Positions 51,622 to 60,463 are shown, counted from the stretch's first letter. The stretch is DNA of 64,000 bases from Nitrobacteraceae bacterium AZCC 1564 (GCA_036924835.1 JBAGRR010000001.1:5657001-5721000), one strand, 5' to 3'. The notes: generated by a model from the sequence alone, not told the origin. Program-made: numbers and translations.

Positions 51622-51726
51622 AACGCGCGAAAGCGCGTTCGTTCGCCCTGCGAAATTGAAGGTGCTTGCCAAGCGCGTGTTGGCGCGCGAATTATTCTGC
51701 TGGGAAAATGCCAGCGGAGACTTCGT

Positions 51727-52875
51727 TTGACCATCAAGGGAAAAGCCTACATCGCCGGGATCTACGAGCACCCAACCCGGCACGCACCTGACAAATCCAC
51801 CGCACAACTGCACGCTGAATGCGCCAAGGGCGCCTTAGAGGATGCGGGCCTGACAAAGGCCGATGTTGACGGCTATTTCTGCGCCGGTGATGCGCCTGGC
51901 GGCGTGATGCCGATGGCCGATTATCTCGGCCTCAAGGTACGCCATCTCGATTCCACCGAAACCGGCGGTTGTTCCTACATCATCGCATTAGGTCATGCGG
52001 CGGAGGCGATTGCCGCGGGCAAGTGCTCCGTCGCGCTCATCACGCTGGCCGGCAAGCCGCGCACGGGCCCGATGCCGCCGCGTGCAACCGGACCAGAACT
52101 TGATTTCGAAGCGGCTTACGGCGCAACAACCCACAACGCATATGGCATGTGCGCCATGCGACACATGCATGACTTCGGCACCACCAGTGAACAACTGGCC
52201 TGGGTCAAGGTCGCGGCGTCGCACCACGCGCAATACAATCCGCATGCGATGCTGCGCGACGTGGTCACCGTCGAAGACGTGCTCAACTCGCCGATGATCT
52301 CGGACCCGCTGCATCGTCTCGACTGCTGCGTGGTTTCGGACGGCGGCGGTGCGCTCGTGGTGACGACGCCGGAGATCGCGAAGTCGCTGAAGCGTCCGCT
52401 GGTGCGCCTGAACGGGCACGGCGAGTCACTCAAAGGTCCGAACGGTGGCCGCAACCTCGACCTCACTTATTCCGCAGGCGTGTGGAGCGGTCCGCCCGCA
52501 TTCGCCGAAGCAGGCGTCACCCCGAAGGACATCAAGTACGCCTCGATCTACGACAGCTTCACCATCACCGTGGTGATCCAGCTCGAAGACCTCGGCTTCT
52601 GCAAGAAGGGCGAGGGCGGAAAGTTCGTTGCCGACGGCAACTTGATCTCGGGCGTCGGCAAGCTGCCGTGGAATACGGACGGCGGCGGGCTGTGCAACAA
52701 TCACCCGATCAATCGCGGCGGCATCACCAAGATCATCGAAGCGGTGCGTCAGCTTCGCGGTGAGGCGCACCCGAAGGTGCAGGTGCCGAACTGCGATCTC
52801 GCCCTTGTCCATGGCACCGGCGGCTTGCTCGGTGTACGTCATGCGGCTTCGACCGCTATTCTGGAGCGCGTGTGA
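51727..52875 (+). CDS. SCP-X-type thiolase family protein
   Basis: 382 aa, thiolase-like protein of the lipid-transfer/SCP-X group. A TTG start at 51727 with GGAGA upstream fits the N-terminus TIKGKAYIAGIYEHPTR. STETGGCSYIIALGHAAEAI (~75-94) corresponds to the nucleophile region, and the C-terminal NNHPINRGGI and HGTGG (~361) segments carry the catalytic His/Gly positions. These proteins work with a DUF35 partner, encoded directly downstream with a 1-bp overlap, either as thiolases or as retro-aldolases. Confidence 0.88.
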   Translation: MTIKGKAYIAGIYEHPTRHAPDKSTAQLHAECAKGALEDAGLTKADVDGYFCAGDAPGGVMPMADYLGLKVRHLDSTETGGCSYIIALGHAAEAIAAGKCSVALITLAGKPRTGPMPPRATGPELDFEAAYGATTHNAYGMCAMRHMHDFGTTSEQLAWVKVAASHHAQYNPHAMLRDVVTVEDVLNSPMISDPLHRLDCCVVSDGGGALVVTTPEIAKSLKRPLVRLNGHGESLKGPNGGRNLDLTYSAGVWSGPPAFAEAGVTPKDIKYASIYDSFTITVVIQLEDLGFCKKGEGGKFVADGNLISGVGKLPWNTDGGGLCNNHPINRGGITKIIEAVRQLRGEAHPKVQVPNCDLALVHGTGGLLGVRHAASTAILERV

Positions 52876-53267
52876 TGACCGATAAACCAAAGTATCCAGC
52901 CCCGATCGGCAATCCTGAAACCGTCGAGTTCTGGGACGCAGCGAAGCAGGGCAAGTTCCTCATCAAGCGCTGCACCACCTGCGGTGAGCGTCATTATTTC
53001 CCGCGTTCGATCTGTCCGGTGTGCTTCTCCGACAAGACGGTGTGGGAAGAGAGCAAGGGCGAGGGTGTGATCTACAGCTACAGCCTGATGCGCAAGTCGC
53101 CGACCGGGCCATACGCGATCGGCTACGTCACTCTCGATGAAGGTCCGTCGCTGCTGACCAACTTCGTCGACTGTGATCTCGCAACCTTGAAGATCGGTCA
53201 GCGTGTGAAAGTGGTGTTCAAGCCGACCGACGGCGCGCCGCTGCCGTTCTTCACGCCGGTTGGCTAG
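52875..53267 (+). CDS. DUF35 OB-fold Zn-ribbon protein, thiolase partner
   Basis: 130 aa. An N-terminal rubredoxin-like zinc ribbon (CTTCGE, then CPVCFSD) and a C-terminal OB fold (GVIYSYSLMRKSPTGPYAIG). DUF35 proteins form heteromers with thiolases or thiolase-like aldolases and carry the acyl-CoA site of MaoC-type partners in steroid side-chain degradation (ChsH2). ATG 52875 overlaps the thiolase stop (TGATG). Confidence 0.9.
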   Translation: MTDKPKYPAPIGNPETVEFWDAAKQGKFLIKRCTTCGERHYFPRSICPVCFSDKTVWEESKGEGVIYSYSLMRKSPTGPYAIGYVTLDEGPSLLTNFVDCDLATLKIGQRVKVVFKPTDGAPLPFFTPVG

Positions 53268-53310
53268 AGAATATTCGGTTCTGATTGATCAGAGCCGAAG
53301 CTCTTTCTAT

Positions 53311-53365
53311 TTTGACGCGTTTTCTTCACGCGAAACCGGTACCCACTTCGCTTGAAAACGCTTTG
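53311..53365. repeat. Rhizobiales-type intergenic palindromic repeat
   Basis: Arms TTTGACGCGTTTTC and GAAAACGCTTTGA flank a central ACCGGTACC-like core with CTTCACGCG and CACTTCGCTTG. This sequence resembles a dispersed repeat known to me from Bradyrhizobium and Rhodopseudomonas intergenic regions; it is unrelated to the CTAG elements. It lies between the DUF35 and MaoC genes and could affect mRNA stability. Confidence 0.55.
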
Positions 53366-53379
53366 ACTAGCGAGGAAAC

Positions 53380-54192
53380 ATGCCGATCAAGTACGATGAG
53401 GTGATGGCGCTCAAGAATGTCGGCCAGAAGTATTCCTGGACCGACCGCGAAGTGATGCTCTACGCGGTCGGGATCGGCATGGGCGCCGATCCGATGGACC
53501 AGAAGGAGCTCTCGTTTGTGAACGAGGGCTACTTCACACCGCGCGAGCTGAAGGTCGTCCCGACTTATGCGTCGGTTGCGGCGTGGGGCGCGAGCGCGGG
53601 GCACATCGACGTCAACCGCGTGATGGTGGTGGACGGCGAGCGCGACATCACCTTTCACAAGCCGCTGCCGGTGAAGGCGAACATCACGGCGGACTCCAGT
53701 ATCCTCGGTGTGTTCGACAAGGGCAAGGACAAGGGCGCGGTGATCCTGCGCAAGACTGTGCTCAAGGACGAGAAGGGCGATGAGCTTGCGACACTGATCG
53801 CTTCGCAGTTCGCGCGCGGCGATGGCGGCTTTGGCGGTCCGTCCAGCGGCCAGCCGGAGCCGCACAAGATCCCGACGCGTGCGCCCGACATGACGGTGGA
53901 TATTTCCACGCGGCCGGATCAGGCGCTGATCTATCGACTGTGCGGTGATCGCAATCCGCTGCATAGCGATCCGGAGTTTGCCAAGCGCGCAGGCTTTGAT
54001 CGTCCGATCCTGCACGGCATGTGCACTTATGGCCTGAGCTGCCGCGCCGTGCTGCAGACCTACGCCGACTACGATCCGCTAGCGTTCAAGCAGCACGTCA
54101 CGCGGTTTTCCGCGCCGGTGTTTCCGGGCGAGACGGTGTCGTTCGATCTGTGGAAGGACGGCAACGTCATTTCCATCGAGGAGCCAAGGTGA
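53380..54192 (+). CDS. MaoC family hydratase (2-enoyl-CoA hydratase), C-terminus cut by an in-frame stop
   Basis: 270 aa. Two hotdog domains; the second has the hydratase motif DRNPLHSDPEFAKRAGFDRP followed by ILHGMCTYG (Asp and His catalytic). The family hydrates trans-2-enoyl-CoA to (R)-3-hydroxyacyl-CoA. After TGA at 54190-54192 the same frame continues for 19 codons (RRVKSRGVTVIKNGKTVLA) to TGA at 54250-54252. This is the usual C-terminal strand of the family, so the protein appears truncated by a nonsense change or small indel, with only the last strand lost. GAGGAAA precedes the ATG. Confidence 0.88.
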   Translation: MPIKYDEVMALKNVGQKYSWTDREVMLYAVGIGMGADPMDQKELSFVNEGYFTPRELKVVPTYASVAAWGASAGHIDVNRVMVVDGERDITFHKPLPVKANITADSSILGVFDKGKDKGAVILRKTVLKDEKGDELATLIASQFARGDGGFGGPSSGQPEPHKIPTRAPDMTVDISTRPDQALIYRLCGDRNPLHSDPEFAKRAGFDRPILHGMCTYGLSCRAVLQTYADYDPLAFKQHVTRFSAPVFPGETVSFDLWKDGNVISIEEPR

Positions 54193-54280
54193 AGGCGCGT
54201 CAAAAGCCGCGGCGTCACGGTGATCAAGAACGGCAAGACCGTTCTCGCCTGATCAAAAACAAAAAGATTAGGAGGACACG

Positions 54281-55153
54281 ATGGGTTTGCTTGACGGCAA
54301 GGTCGCGATCATCACGGGAGCGGGCGGTGGCCTCGGCGAGGCTTACGCCAAACTGTTTGCGCGCGAAGGCGCGGCTGTCGTCGTCAACGATCTCGGCGGC
54401 CCGCGCGACGGCAGCGGCTCCGACAAGATGATGGCGCAAAAGGTGGTCGATGCGATCAAGACGGAGGGTGGGCGGGCTTACGCCAACACCTCGGACATTT
54501 CGACCATGGCTGGCGGGCAGTCGGTGTTCGATGATGCCATCAAGCAGTTCGGTCGCGCCGACATTCTCGTCAACAATGCCGGCATTTTGCTCGACGTCAC
54601 CTTTGCGAAGATGACCGAAGAGCAGTGGGACAAGGTGATGAAGGTGCATCTCAAAGGCACCTTCTGCGTCACCATGCCGGTGTTCAAATGGATGAGGGAG
54701 AACGGCGGCGGCGTCATCGTCAACACGTCGTCGACCTCTGGCCTGATCGGCAATTTCGGCCAAAGCAACTACGGCGCCGCGAAGGGCGGCATCTGGGGCC
54801 TGAGCAATGTGCTCGCCATCGAAGGCCGCAAGTACAACATCCGGCTGTGGACGCTCGCCCCCGGCGCGCTGACCCGCATGACTGCTGATCTCCCGCGCTA
54901 CAAGGAAAACCCGGGGGCTGCCATGGGGCCGGACGAGATCGCGCCGGCGGTGCTCTACATGGTCAGCTCGCTCTCAGGGGAGCAGACCGGCAAGGTGCTG
55001 GGCGTCTCCGGGCCGCGTGGCGTCCGCGAGATGAAAATGCTCGAAATGGAGGGCTGGAAGCCCGGCGGCTCCTGGAAAGCCCAGGACATCGTCACTCATG
55101 CGAAGGAGATTTTCTTCGACGAGAACGATAAGATGGCAGCCCGCAGATTCTAA
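54281..55153 (+). CDS. SDR family (3R)-hydroxyacyl-CoA dehydrogenase-like
   Basis: 290 aa, related to the dehydrogenase half of peroxisomal MFE-2 (HSD17B4). Cofactor motif TGAGGGLG (12-19), NNAG (98-101), catalytic Ser near 151-153, Tyr164 and Lys168 (YGAAK). It would oxidise the (R)-3-hydroxyacyl-CoA made by the MaoC hydratase. A GGAGGACACG ribosome binding site precedes the ATG. The short C-terminal extension (residues ~245-290) is typical of this subgroup. Confidence 0.88.
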   Translation: MGLLDGKVAIITGAGGGLGEAYAKLFAREGAAVVVNDLGGPRDGSGSDKMMAQKVVDAIKTEGGRAYANTSDISTMAGGQSVFDDAIKQFGRADILVNNAGILLDVTFAKMTEEQWDKVMKVHLKGTFCVTMPVFKWMRENGGGVIVNTSSTSGLIGNFGQSNYGAAKGGIWGLSNVLAIEGRKYNIRLWTLAPGALTRMTADLPRYKENPGAAMGPDEIAPAVLYMVSSLSGEQTGKVLGVSGPRGVREMKMLEMEGWKPGGSWKAQDIVTHAKEIFFDENDKMAARRF

Positions 55154-55176
55154 ATGTAACGAAAGATTTGATCGAC

Positions 55177-56109
55177 ATGAAGCTGACCCATGAGGCGAGC
55201 GGCACCATCGCCATTGCGCCAACCCCGTTCTTCGACGATGGCCGCATTGACTATGAGTCGATCGATCGGCTGACCGACTTCTACGCCGAGGTGGGCTGCA
55301 TCGGCGTCACCGTGCTCGGCATTCTCGGCGAAGCGCCAAAGATGGAGAGCCACGAGTCGCTCGAAGTCGCCACGCGCTTCATCAAGCGCGCCAAGGACAA
55401 GCAGATCATCGTCGGCGTTTCGGCTCCGGGCTTTGCGCAGATGCGCACGCTGGCGCGCGCCTCCATGGACGCGGGTGCTGCAGCAGTGATGATCGCGCCG
55501 CCGCCGCATCTGCGCACCGACGAGCAGATCTTCGCGTACTTCCGGCAGGCGACGGAAGCTATTGGCGATGATGTGCCGTGGGTGCTGCAGGATTATCCAC
55601 TGACGCTCACGGTGGTGATGACGCCGTCGGTGATCCGTAAGATCGTGATGGACAGCCCGTCCTGTGTGATGCTCAAGCATGAAGACTGGCCGGGGCTGGA
55701 GAAGATCTCGGCGCTGCGCAACTTCCAGAAAGAGGGGTCGCTGCGGCCGCTGTCGATCCTGACCGGCAACGGCGGTACGTTCCTCGACTTCGAAATGGAG
55801 CGCGGCGCAGACGGCGCCATGACCGGCTACGCATTCCCCGACATGCTGGTGGATGTCGTCAATCTGTCCAAGGCCGGCAAGCGCGACGCTGCGCACGATC
55901 TGTTCGATGCGCATCTGCCGTTGATCCGTTACGAGCAGCAGCCGGGAGTTGGTCTCGCGGTCCGCAAATACGTGCTGAAGAAGCGCGGCAAGCTGACGTC
56001 GGACGCCCAGCGCAAGCCGGGATCGGCCATGAGCGCGACGGCACGCAACGAAGTGGACTATCTGCTCTCGCGTGTCGCGAAGTTCGACAAGCGCGCCAAT
56101 CTCGGATGA
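55177..56109 (+). CDS. Dihydrodipicolinate synthase family aldolase/lyase
   Basis: 310 aa TIM barrel. Schiff-base Lys167 (CVMLKHEDWPG) and Tyr140 (QDYPLTL) are present; the usual GTTGE glycine-rich motif reads GILGEAP, arguing against a dapA function. Such paralogues act on 2-oxo acid or aromatic aldol substrates. ATG 55177 is preferred to the upstream TTG. It overlaps the NUDIX gene by 4 bp, so it belongs to the catabolic cluster. Confidence 0.87.
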   Translation: MKLTHEASGTIAIAPTPFFDDGRIDYESIDRLTDFYAEVGCIGVTVLGILGEAPKMESHESLEVATRFIKRAKDKQIIVGVSAPGFAQMRTLARASMDAGAAAVMIAPPPHLRTDEQIFAYFRQATEAIGDDVPWVLQDYPLTLTVVMTPSVIRKIVMDSPSCVMLKHEDWPGLEKISALRNFQKEGSLRPLSILTGNGGTFLDFEMERGADGAMTGYAFPDMLVDVVNLSKAGKRDAAHDLFDAHLPLIRYEQQPGVGLAVRKYVLKKRGKLTSDAQRKPGSAMSATARNEVDYLLSRVAKFDKRANLG

Positions 56110-56918
56110 GCATCCCCGCCCAGGGATCGGACAACAAGAAGGCGATGCGAACCGCCGCCACCGTGCTGTTGCTGCGCGATCGCAGCGACGCCATGGAGAT
56201 CTTCATGGTGCAGCGGCACCATGAAATCGAGTTCGCTTCCGGCGCGCTGGTCTTTCCGGGCGGCAGCCTCGATCCGGATGACCACGTGATCGCAGCCGAC
56301 GATACACTCGTTCCCGATCGTTATGATCTTGATAGTGAAGCTGTGGCGATCCGCGTTGCCGGCGTTCGCGAGACCTTCGAGGAAAGCGGCATCCTGTTGG
56401 CGCGTGGGAAAGGATCATCCGCGATCATTCCGGCCGCGCAGCTTGCCGATATTGAGCCACTGCGTGGGGCGCTGGATGAAGGCAAGATCAGCTTCGCGGA
56501 TATCTTGCGTCAGCATGCGCTCACGCCGGCCATCGATCTCTTGGTGCCATTCGCGCACTGGATCACGCCGGTCAATTTGCCGAAACGTTTCGATACGCAC
56601 TTTCTGCTGGCGGTTGCGCCCGACGATCACGTCGGCAGGCATGATGGACGGGAGTCAGTGGATTCGCTTTGGCTGTCACCAAAGGAAGCGCTCGAAGGTG
56701 CTGCGTCCGGCCGCTTCACGCTGCCATTCCCGACCATTCGCAATCTGATCAAGCTCGACAAGCTTGGCACGGCAAAAGCAGCGCTCGAATTTGCCAAGGC
56801 AACACCGGTGGTGACCGTCATGCCTGAGATGACGAAGAGGGAGGACGGCAGCCGCCAGCTTCGTATCCCACGCGAGGCGGGGTATGATGGTGAGGTCTTC
56901 GACTTTCGAGGTAGTTAA
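56106..56918 (+). CDS. NUDIX hydrolase
   Basis: 270 aa, NUDT19-like type. The Nudix box is expanded: FPGGSLDPDD, then about 25 residues, then RVAGVRETFEESGILLARG. Members of this type hydrolyse CoA or acyl-CoA derivatives to 3',5'-ADP and acyl phosphopantetheine, which would fit the acyl-CoA cluster; substrate is inference. The start overlaps the upstream lyase gene (ATGA). Confidence 0.85.
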   Translation: MSIPAQGSDNKKAMRTAATVLLLRDRSDAMEIFMVQRHHEIEFASGALVFPGGSLDPDDHVIAADDTLVPDRYDLDSEAVAIRVAGVRETFEESGILLARGKGSSAIIPAAQLADIEPLRGALDEGKISFADILRQHALTPAIDLLVPFAHWITPVNLPKRFDTHFLLAVAPDDHVGRHDGRESVDSLWLSPKEALEGAASGRFTLPFPTIRNLIKLDKLGTAKAALEFAKATPVVTVMPEMTKREDGSRQLRIPREAGYDGEVFDFRGS

Positions 56919-57025
56919 GTCTGCCTAATATCAGCGACATCGTCGCCATAATTGTTTCGCGGTTCTTCGATAGGCAGCAAGCGCGCTTACGGGGTAGGGG
57001 GCGCGCATCCAATGAGACTCCATTG

Positions 57026-57781
57026 ATGAGATCGTGGAAAATGCTCCTGCTGATCATTCTCACACTTCTGCTTGCTCCCATCGGTGTTTCGGCAATCTCC
57101 TATTTTCTAAGTGATCGCGCCTCCGCGAACTGGTGGGCTGCGGACCGATCGAGTGCGGGTGTCTTGCCGCCAGCGTCCGACCATGCAGATGCGCTTGTCA
57201 GGATCTATGCGGCCCGCACTGTGCGCTGGCGCGGGATCGTCGCGGTTCACAGCTGGATCGTGTTCAAGGAGAGGGATGCTTCCAGCTACAGCCGCTACGA
57301 TTACACTGCGTGGGGTGAACCGATCCGCATCAACGGCTTCGTCGCTGACGGGCGATGGTTTGGTCAATTGCCGGAGGAAGTGTTTCGCGCGGACGGTGCG
57401 CGCGCAGCTCAGCTCATTCCGAAAATCGGCGCGGCCATCGAGAGCTACAAGTATCGCAATCTCGGCGACTACCGTGCGTGGCCTGGGCCGAACTCCAATA
57501 CGTTCGTCGCCGCGATCATCGATGCGGTGCCGGAAATGGAAGCGGTGCTGCCGCCCACCGCCATCGGCAAGGACTTTCCCTACGACGGCGCATGGTTCGG
57601 CCGCACGCCATCCGGCACTGGTATGCGTATGACGCTCGGCGGCTATCTGGGGCTGACGGTCGGCTGGCTGGAGGGCATCGAGCTGAATATCCTCGGCGCG
57701 GTGCTTGGCCTCGATATCCGGCGGCCCGCGATCAAGATTCCCGCCATCGGACGGATTGGCATGAGCGCCGCATCGGCGTAG
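57026..57781 (+). CDS. DUF3750 domain protein
   Basis: 251 aa. N-terminal membrane anchor or signal (WKMLLLIILTLLLAPIGVSA). The body has the DUF3750 features VHSWIVFKE, WGEPIRINGFVADGRWFG, YRAWPGPNSNTFVAAII and LPPTAIGKDFP. ATG 57026 is preferred over the adjacent TTG. Function unknown. Followed after 30 bp by a twin-hairpin element. Confidence 0.78.
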   Translation: MRSWKMLLLIILTLLLAPIGVSAISYFLSDRASANWWAADRSSAGVLPPASDHADALVRIYAARTVRWRGIVAVHSWIVFKERDASSYSRYDYTAWGEPIRINGFVADGRWFGQLPEEVFRADGARAAQLIPKIGAAIESYKYRNLGDYRAWPGPNSNTFVAAIIDAVPEMEAVLPPTAIGKDFPYDGAWFGRTPSGTGMRMTLGGYLGLTVGWLEGIELNILGAVLGLDIRRPAIKIPAIGRIGMSAASA

Positions 57782-57811
57782 TCACATGTCCGTAGACGCA
57801 CGGTTGCGTCC

Positions 57812-57978
57812 CTAGTGTCCCGAATCCAAAGTTCGCCTCATCGTGCAGCGCGCTCCGTAGCGAACTTTGGATTCGAGAGGACACCGGTAAGCTTATAATG
57901 CTAGTGTGGTCTAGGTTCAGAAGTTCGCCGGACGAACTCGCGGGAAAGATGGAGCGAACTTCTGAACCACCACACTAG
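57812..57978. mobile_element. Twin-hairpin CTAG element, subfamily A/B, inverted orientation
   Basis: B hairpin 57812-57887 then A hairpin 57901-57978, i.e. the reverse of the copies at 31228 and 47333, with spacer TAAGCTTATAATG, close to the reverse complement of the other A/B spacers. The outer right CTAG (57975-57978) is 5 bp before the ATG of the next gene. Confidence 0.85.
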
Positions 57979-57983
57979 AAGAT

Positions 57984-58766
57984 ATGATGCACGCATTTCC
58001 TCCAAACCGAATTGTTTGTCTCACGGAAGAAACCGTCGAGACGCTCTATCTGCTCGGCGAACAGGATCGCATCGTCGGCGTGTCGGGTTATGCCGTGCGG
58101 CCGCCGCAGGTGCGCCGCGAGAAGCCGCGGGTGTCGGCGTTCATTTCGGCGGACATTCCGAAGATCATGGCGCTGCAGCCCGATCTCGTTCTGGCGTTCT
58201 CTGACCTGCAGGCGGACATCGTGGCCGATCTGGTGCGGGCAGGGGTGGCGGTGCACGTGTTCAATCAGCGCGATGTCGCCGGCATTCTCGCGATGATCCG
58301 CACCATCGGTGGCCTCATCGGCGAGGCCGCGAAAGCGGACCGTCTTGCCGCACAATTTGAGGAGCGGCTTGAAGCGGTGGCGGCGAATTCGAACGGCGGC
58401 GCGCGCCCAAAAGTCTATTTCGAGGAGTGGGACGATCCGCTGATCAGCGGCATCGGCTGGGTGTCGGAGCTGATCCGCATCGCGGGCGGGGAGGATGTCT
58501 TCCCGCAACTGGCGAAGGAAAAATCCGCCAAGGACCGCATCATCGCGCCCGAGGCCGTCATCGCCGCAAAGCCCGATGTCATCCTTGCGTCGTGGTGCGG
58601 CAAGAAGGTGGTCCCTGAGAAAATCCGTCAGCGTCCCGGATGGGACGAGATTCCGGCGGTCCGCAACGGTCGTATCATCGAGATCAAGTCGCCGCTTATC
58701 CTGCAGCCGGGCCCGGCGGCCCTGACGGATGGTCTTGATGCGGTGGTCGCGGCGTTGCAGGTATGA
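57984..58766 (+). CDS. Cobalamin-binding / BtuF-like periplasmic-binding fold protein without signal peptide
   Basis: 260 aa with the PBP2-type fold of helical-backbone-binding proteins (BtuF/FecB class): IVCLTEETVETLYLLGEQDR, LQPDLVLAFSDLQADIV, VHVFNQRDVAGILAMIRTIG, VYFEEWDDPLISGIGWVSEL. No export signal is visible at the N-terminus; the start MMHAFPPNRI is immediately after a repeat element, which may have replaced the original 5' end. No transporter partner genes are adjacent. Cobalamin, haem or another substrate cannot be told apart. Confidence 0.8.
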   Translation: MMHAFPPNRIVCLTEETVETLYLLGEQDRIVGVSGYAVRPPQVRREKPRVSAFISADIPKIMALQPDLVLAFSDLQADIVADLVRAGVAVHVFNQRDVAGILAMIRTIGGLIGEAAKADRLAAQFEERLEAVAANSNGGARPKVYFEEWDDPLISGIGWVSELIRIAGGEDVFPQLAKEKSAKDRIIAPEAVIAAKPDVILASWCGKKVVPEKIRQRPGWDEIPAVRNGRIIEIKSPLILQPGPAALTDGLDAVVAALQV

Positions 58767-58778
58767 CGGGGAAAAGGT

Positions 58779-58823
58779 TGCGCGCTCCGGGAGGTTCGAA
58801 CTCCTGACCCCCGGTCGGTAGCC
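58779..58823 (-). other. Decayed tRNA-Arg 3' half (att-like)
   Basis: On the minus strand GGCTACCGACCGGGGGTCAG then GAGTTCGAACCTCCCGGAGC and GCGC: anticodon arm remnant, T arm and acceptor 3' strand of an Arg tRNA. No matching 5' half lies nearby. It aligns with the tRNA-Arg(UCG) 3' end except for a few bases. Confidence 0.7.
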
Positions 58824-58990
58824 TCGTCTTAATTTCGGTAAGGCATCTACAATCGCCTATCCGTTTTGACCGCGCCCACCTTATTCTTGGTCCGCACGTC
58901 ATTTCTCTAGGCGTTTCATGCCGAACGTGGAAACATATCCAAACGTGTTCTGCTGCCAGCTAAGGGGAATAGAAGACTAGAGGGTCTGGA

Positions 58991-59416
58991 ATGAACAGAT
59001 ATTTCATTTTTGCATTTTCTCTGCTGATTCCAACGCTAGCCAGCGCAGACTCAACTCCAGCCGACACGGCACGATCGTGGGGCTTGCTGGGGCGATGGGC
59101 AGTGGACTGCGCCGCAGGCAAAACCGTTCTGTATAATGTCGAGCAGGACGGGCGCTTGATTTACGACAACGGCTTGAACACGATTGTAAGCATCGACACT
59201 GTTACGAAAACGAAAGAGAACCGCATTGTCTTGACTTACTTTTGGCCGGTCGATCAAAAAGTTAGAACCTTGGTCATCGAGCAAAAAGACGGGCGCATCA
59301 GAACTGTTCTGAATCGTGACGACGCCAACAATTATACAATCCGAGACGGAGTTTTGACTTCCTCAGGTCGTCAGGGTCCATGGCTGGAGCGATGCAGTCG
59401 AGATCTGGCAGCATGA
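58991..59416 (+). CDS. Secreted hypothetical protein
   Basis: 141 aa. Signal peptide MNRYFIFAFSLLIPTLASA, then a strand-rich mature domain with two Cys (WAVDCAAG, LERCSRD) that may form a disulfide. Slightly AT-richer than neighbours and flanked by tRNA fragments, so probably acquired. Function unknown. Confidence 0.7.
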   Translation: MNRYFIFAFSLLIPTLASADSTPADTARSWGLLGRWAVDCAAGKTVLYNVEQDGRLIYDNGLNTIVSIDTVTKTKENRIVLTYFWPVDQKVRTLVIEQKDGRIRTVLNRDDANNYTIRDGVLTSSGRQGPWLERCSRDLAA

Positions 59417-59423
59417 AATTTGG

Positions 59424-59485
59424 ACGTGGATAGAGCATCGGATTTCGATTCCGAGGGGCGGGAGCTCGATCTCTCGGGGCGCGAT
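59424..59485 (+). other. tRNA-Arg(UCG) 3' fragment (att-like)
   Basis: TGGATAGAGCATCGGATTTC and the following bases to GGGCGCG match the intact tRNA gene at 63026 from the D loop to the acceptor, with 31 identical bases and few changes thereafter (one deletion in the T loop). There is no 5' half, so it is a non-functional remnant or attachment site. Confidence 0.8.
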
Positions 59486-59539
59486 TTCGGTCTCAGTGAG
59501 CTGAGTTGCCGGTTGCCAGGTTTTGGCTCACTGCGCCCC

Positions 59540-60359
59540 TTAACGCGGGCGTCGCGCCCGGTTCAGTTTCAAGGCCTTGTCCAGATTGCGGGCACTTTCC
59601 AGCGCGGCCGCGCTCGGCAGGAGGGCTGACGCGAGGTCGGTTCCGGTAAAATCAGCGCCGGCGAGATTGGCGTCGGATAGATCGGCTCCCGCAAGGTCGG
59701 CATGGCTGAGATTGCAATTCGCCAGATTGGCTTTCTCTAGCTTCGCGAATTCGAGATCGGCGCGCGCGAGATTGGCGCCGCTCAGATCTGCATTGGTGAG
59801 ATCAGCGGACCTGAGCACGCCACGCATCAGGCCCATCGATTGGTTGCGCATGTCGGCGCTCAAATCGGCACCCCCGAGCTTGGCCCCAACCAGGCTGGCA
59901 CCGGAAAGATCCGCAGTAATGCGGGTGCCGGTGAAATCAACGCCGACCAGCTTGGCGCGTTGCATCTGCGTGCCAAGCAGCGATGCCTTTACGAGGGATG
60001 CCCCCGGTCAAATCCGCGTCGATGAGCCAGGCCTGATTCAGGATGGCTCGATCGAAGCGCGCGCGTTTCAGGTTGGTCCGGTTGAGCTTGACGAGGCGAA
60101 GGTTGCCGCCGGAGAAGTCGAGCCCCGAGAGATCGAGGTGCGATAGCCGCCTTCCTTGCAAATCTGGCGAGCGCTGGCCTGTGGCGTCTTGAGGCGCCGC
60201 CTCGAGAAGTGCCTCCACCTCGGCGCGCGTCATCTCCGATGTCGACATTTCGGGACCGTCGAGGTCGACGCTGCGCAGCATGTCCTGTGATACGGCTTCA
60301 ATGGGATCAACCAGCAACGCCGTCATTGACACCAAGGCAAGTGCGACACGGAACAGCAT
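59540..60359 (-). pseudogene. Secreted pentapeptide-repeat protein (frameshifted)
   Basis: Signal peptide MLFRVALALVSMTALLVDPI (start 60359 after GGAGAG), a linker, then A(D/N)Lxx pentapeptide repeats. Frame 1 reads LIDADLTGGIPRKG and loses the repeat; frame 2 continues ASLVKASLLGTQMQRAKLVG and keeps the repeats to 59540. The shift lies in a run of five G at about 60003-60007 (minus-strand GGGGG where four would restore the frame). About 270 aa if intact. Slippage, decay or sequencing error. Function of the repeats (right-handed beta-helix) unknown. Confidence 0.8.
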
Positions 60360-60463
60360 CGCTATCTCTCCGCTTTCCGCTAACCCGGCGTTGTCTCCCG
60401 CATTTATGCAGTGGTCGCGGCGCTGCGAGTTTGAGCGGGCAGGCGGCATCGCAAGCCTGGCGC

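Noticed and set aside
58779-58823. Functional tRNA gene on the minus strand
   Set aside because: Only the 3' half is recognisable; no 5' acceptor or D arm is found to the right.
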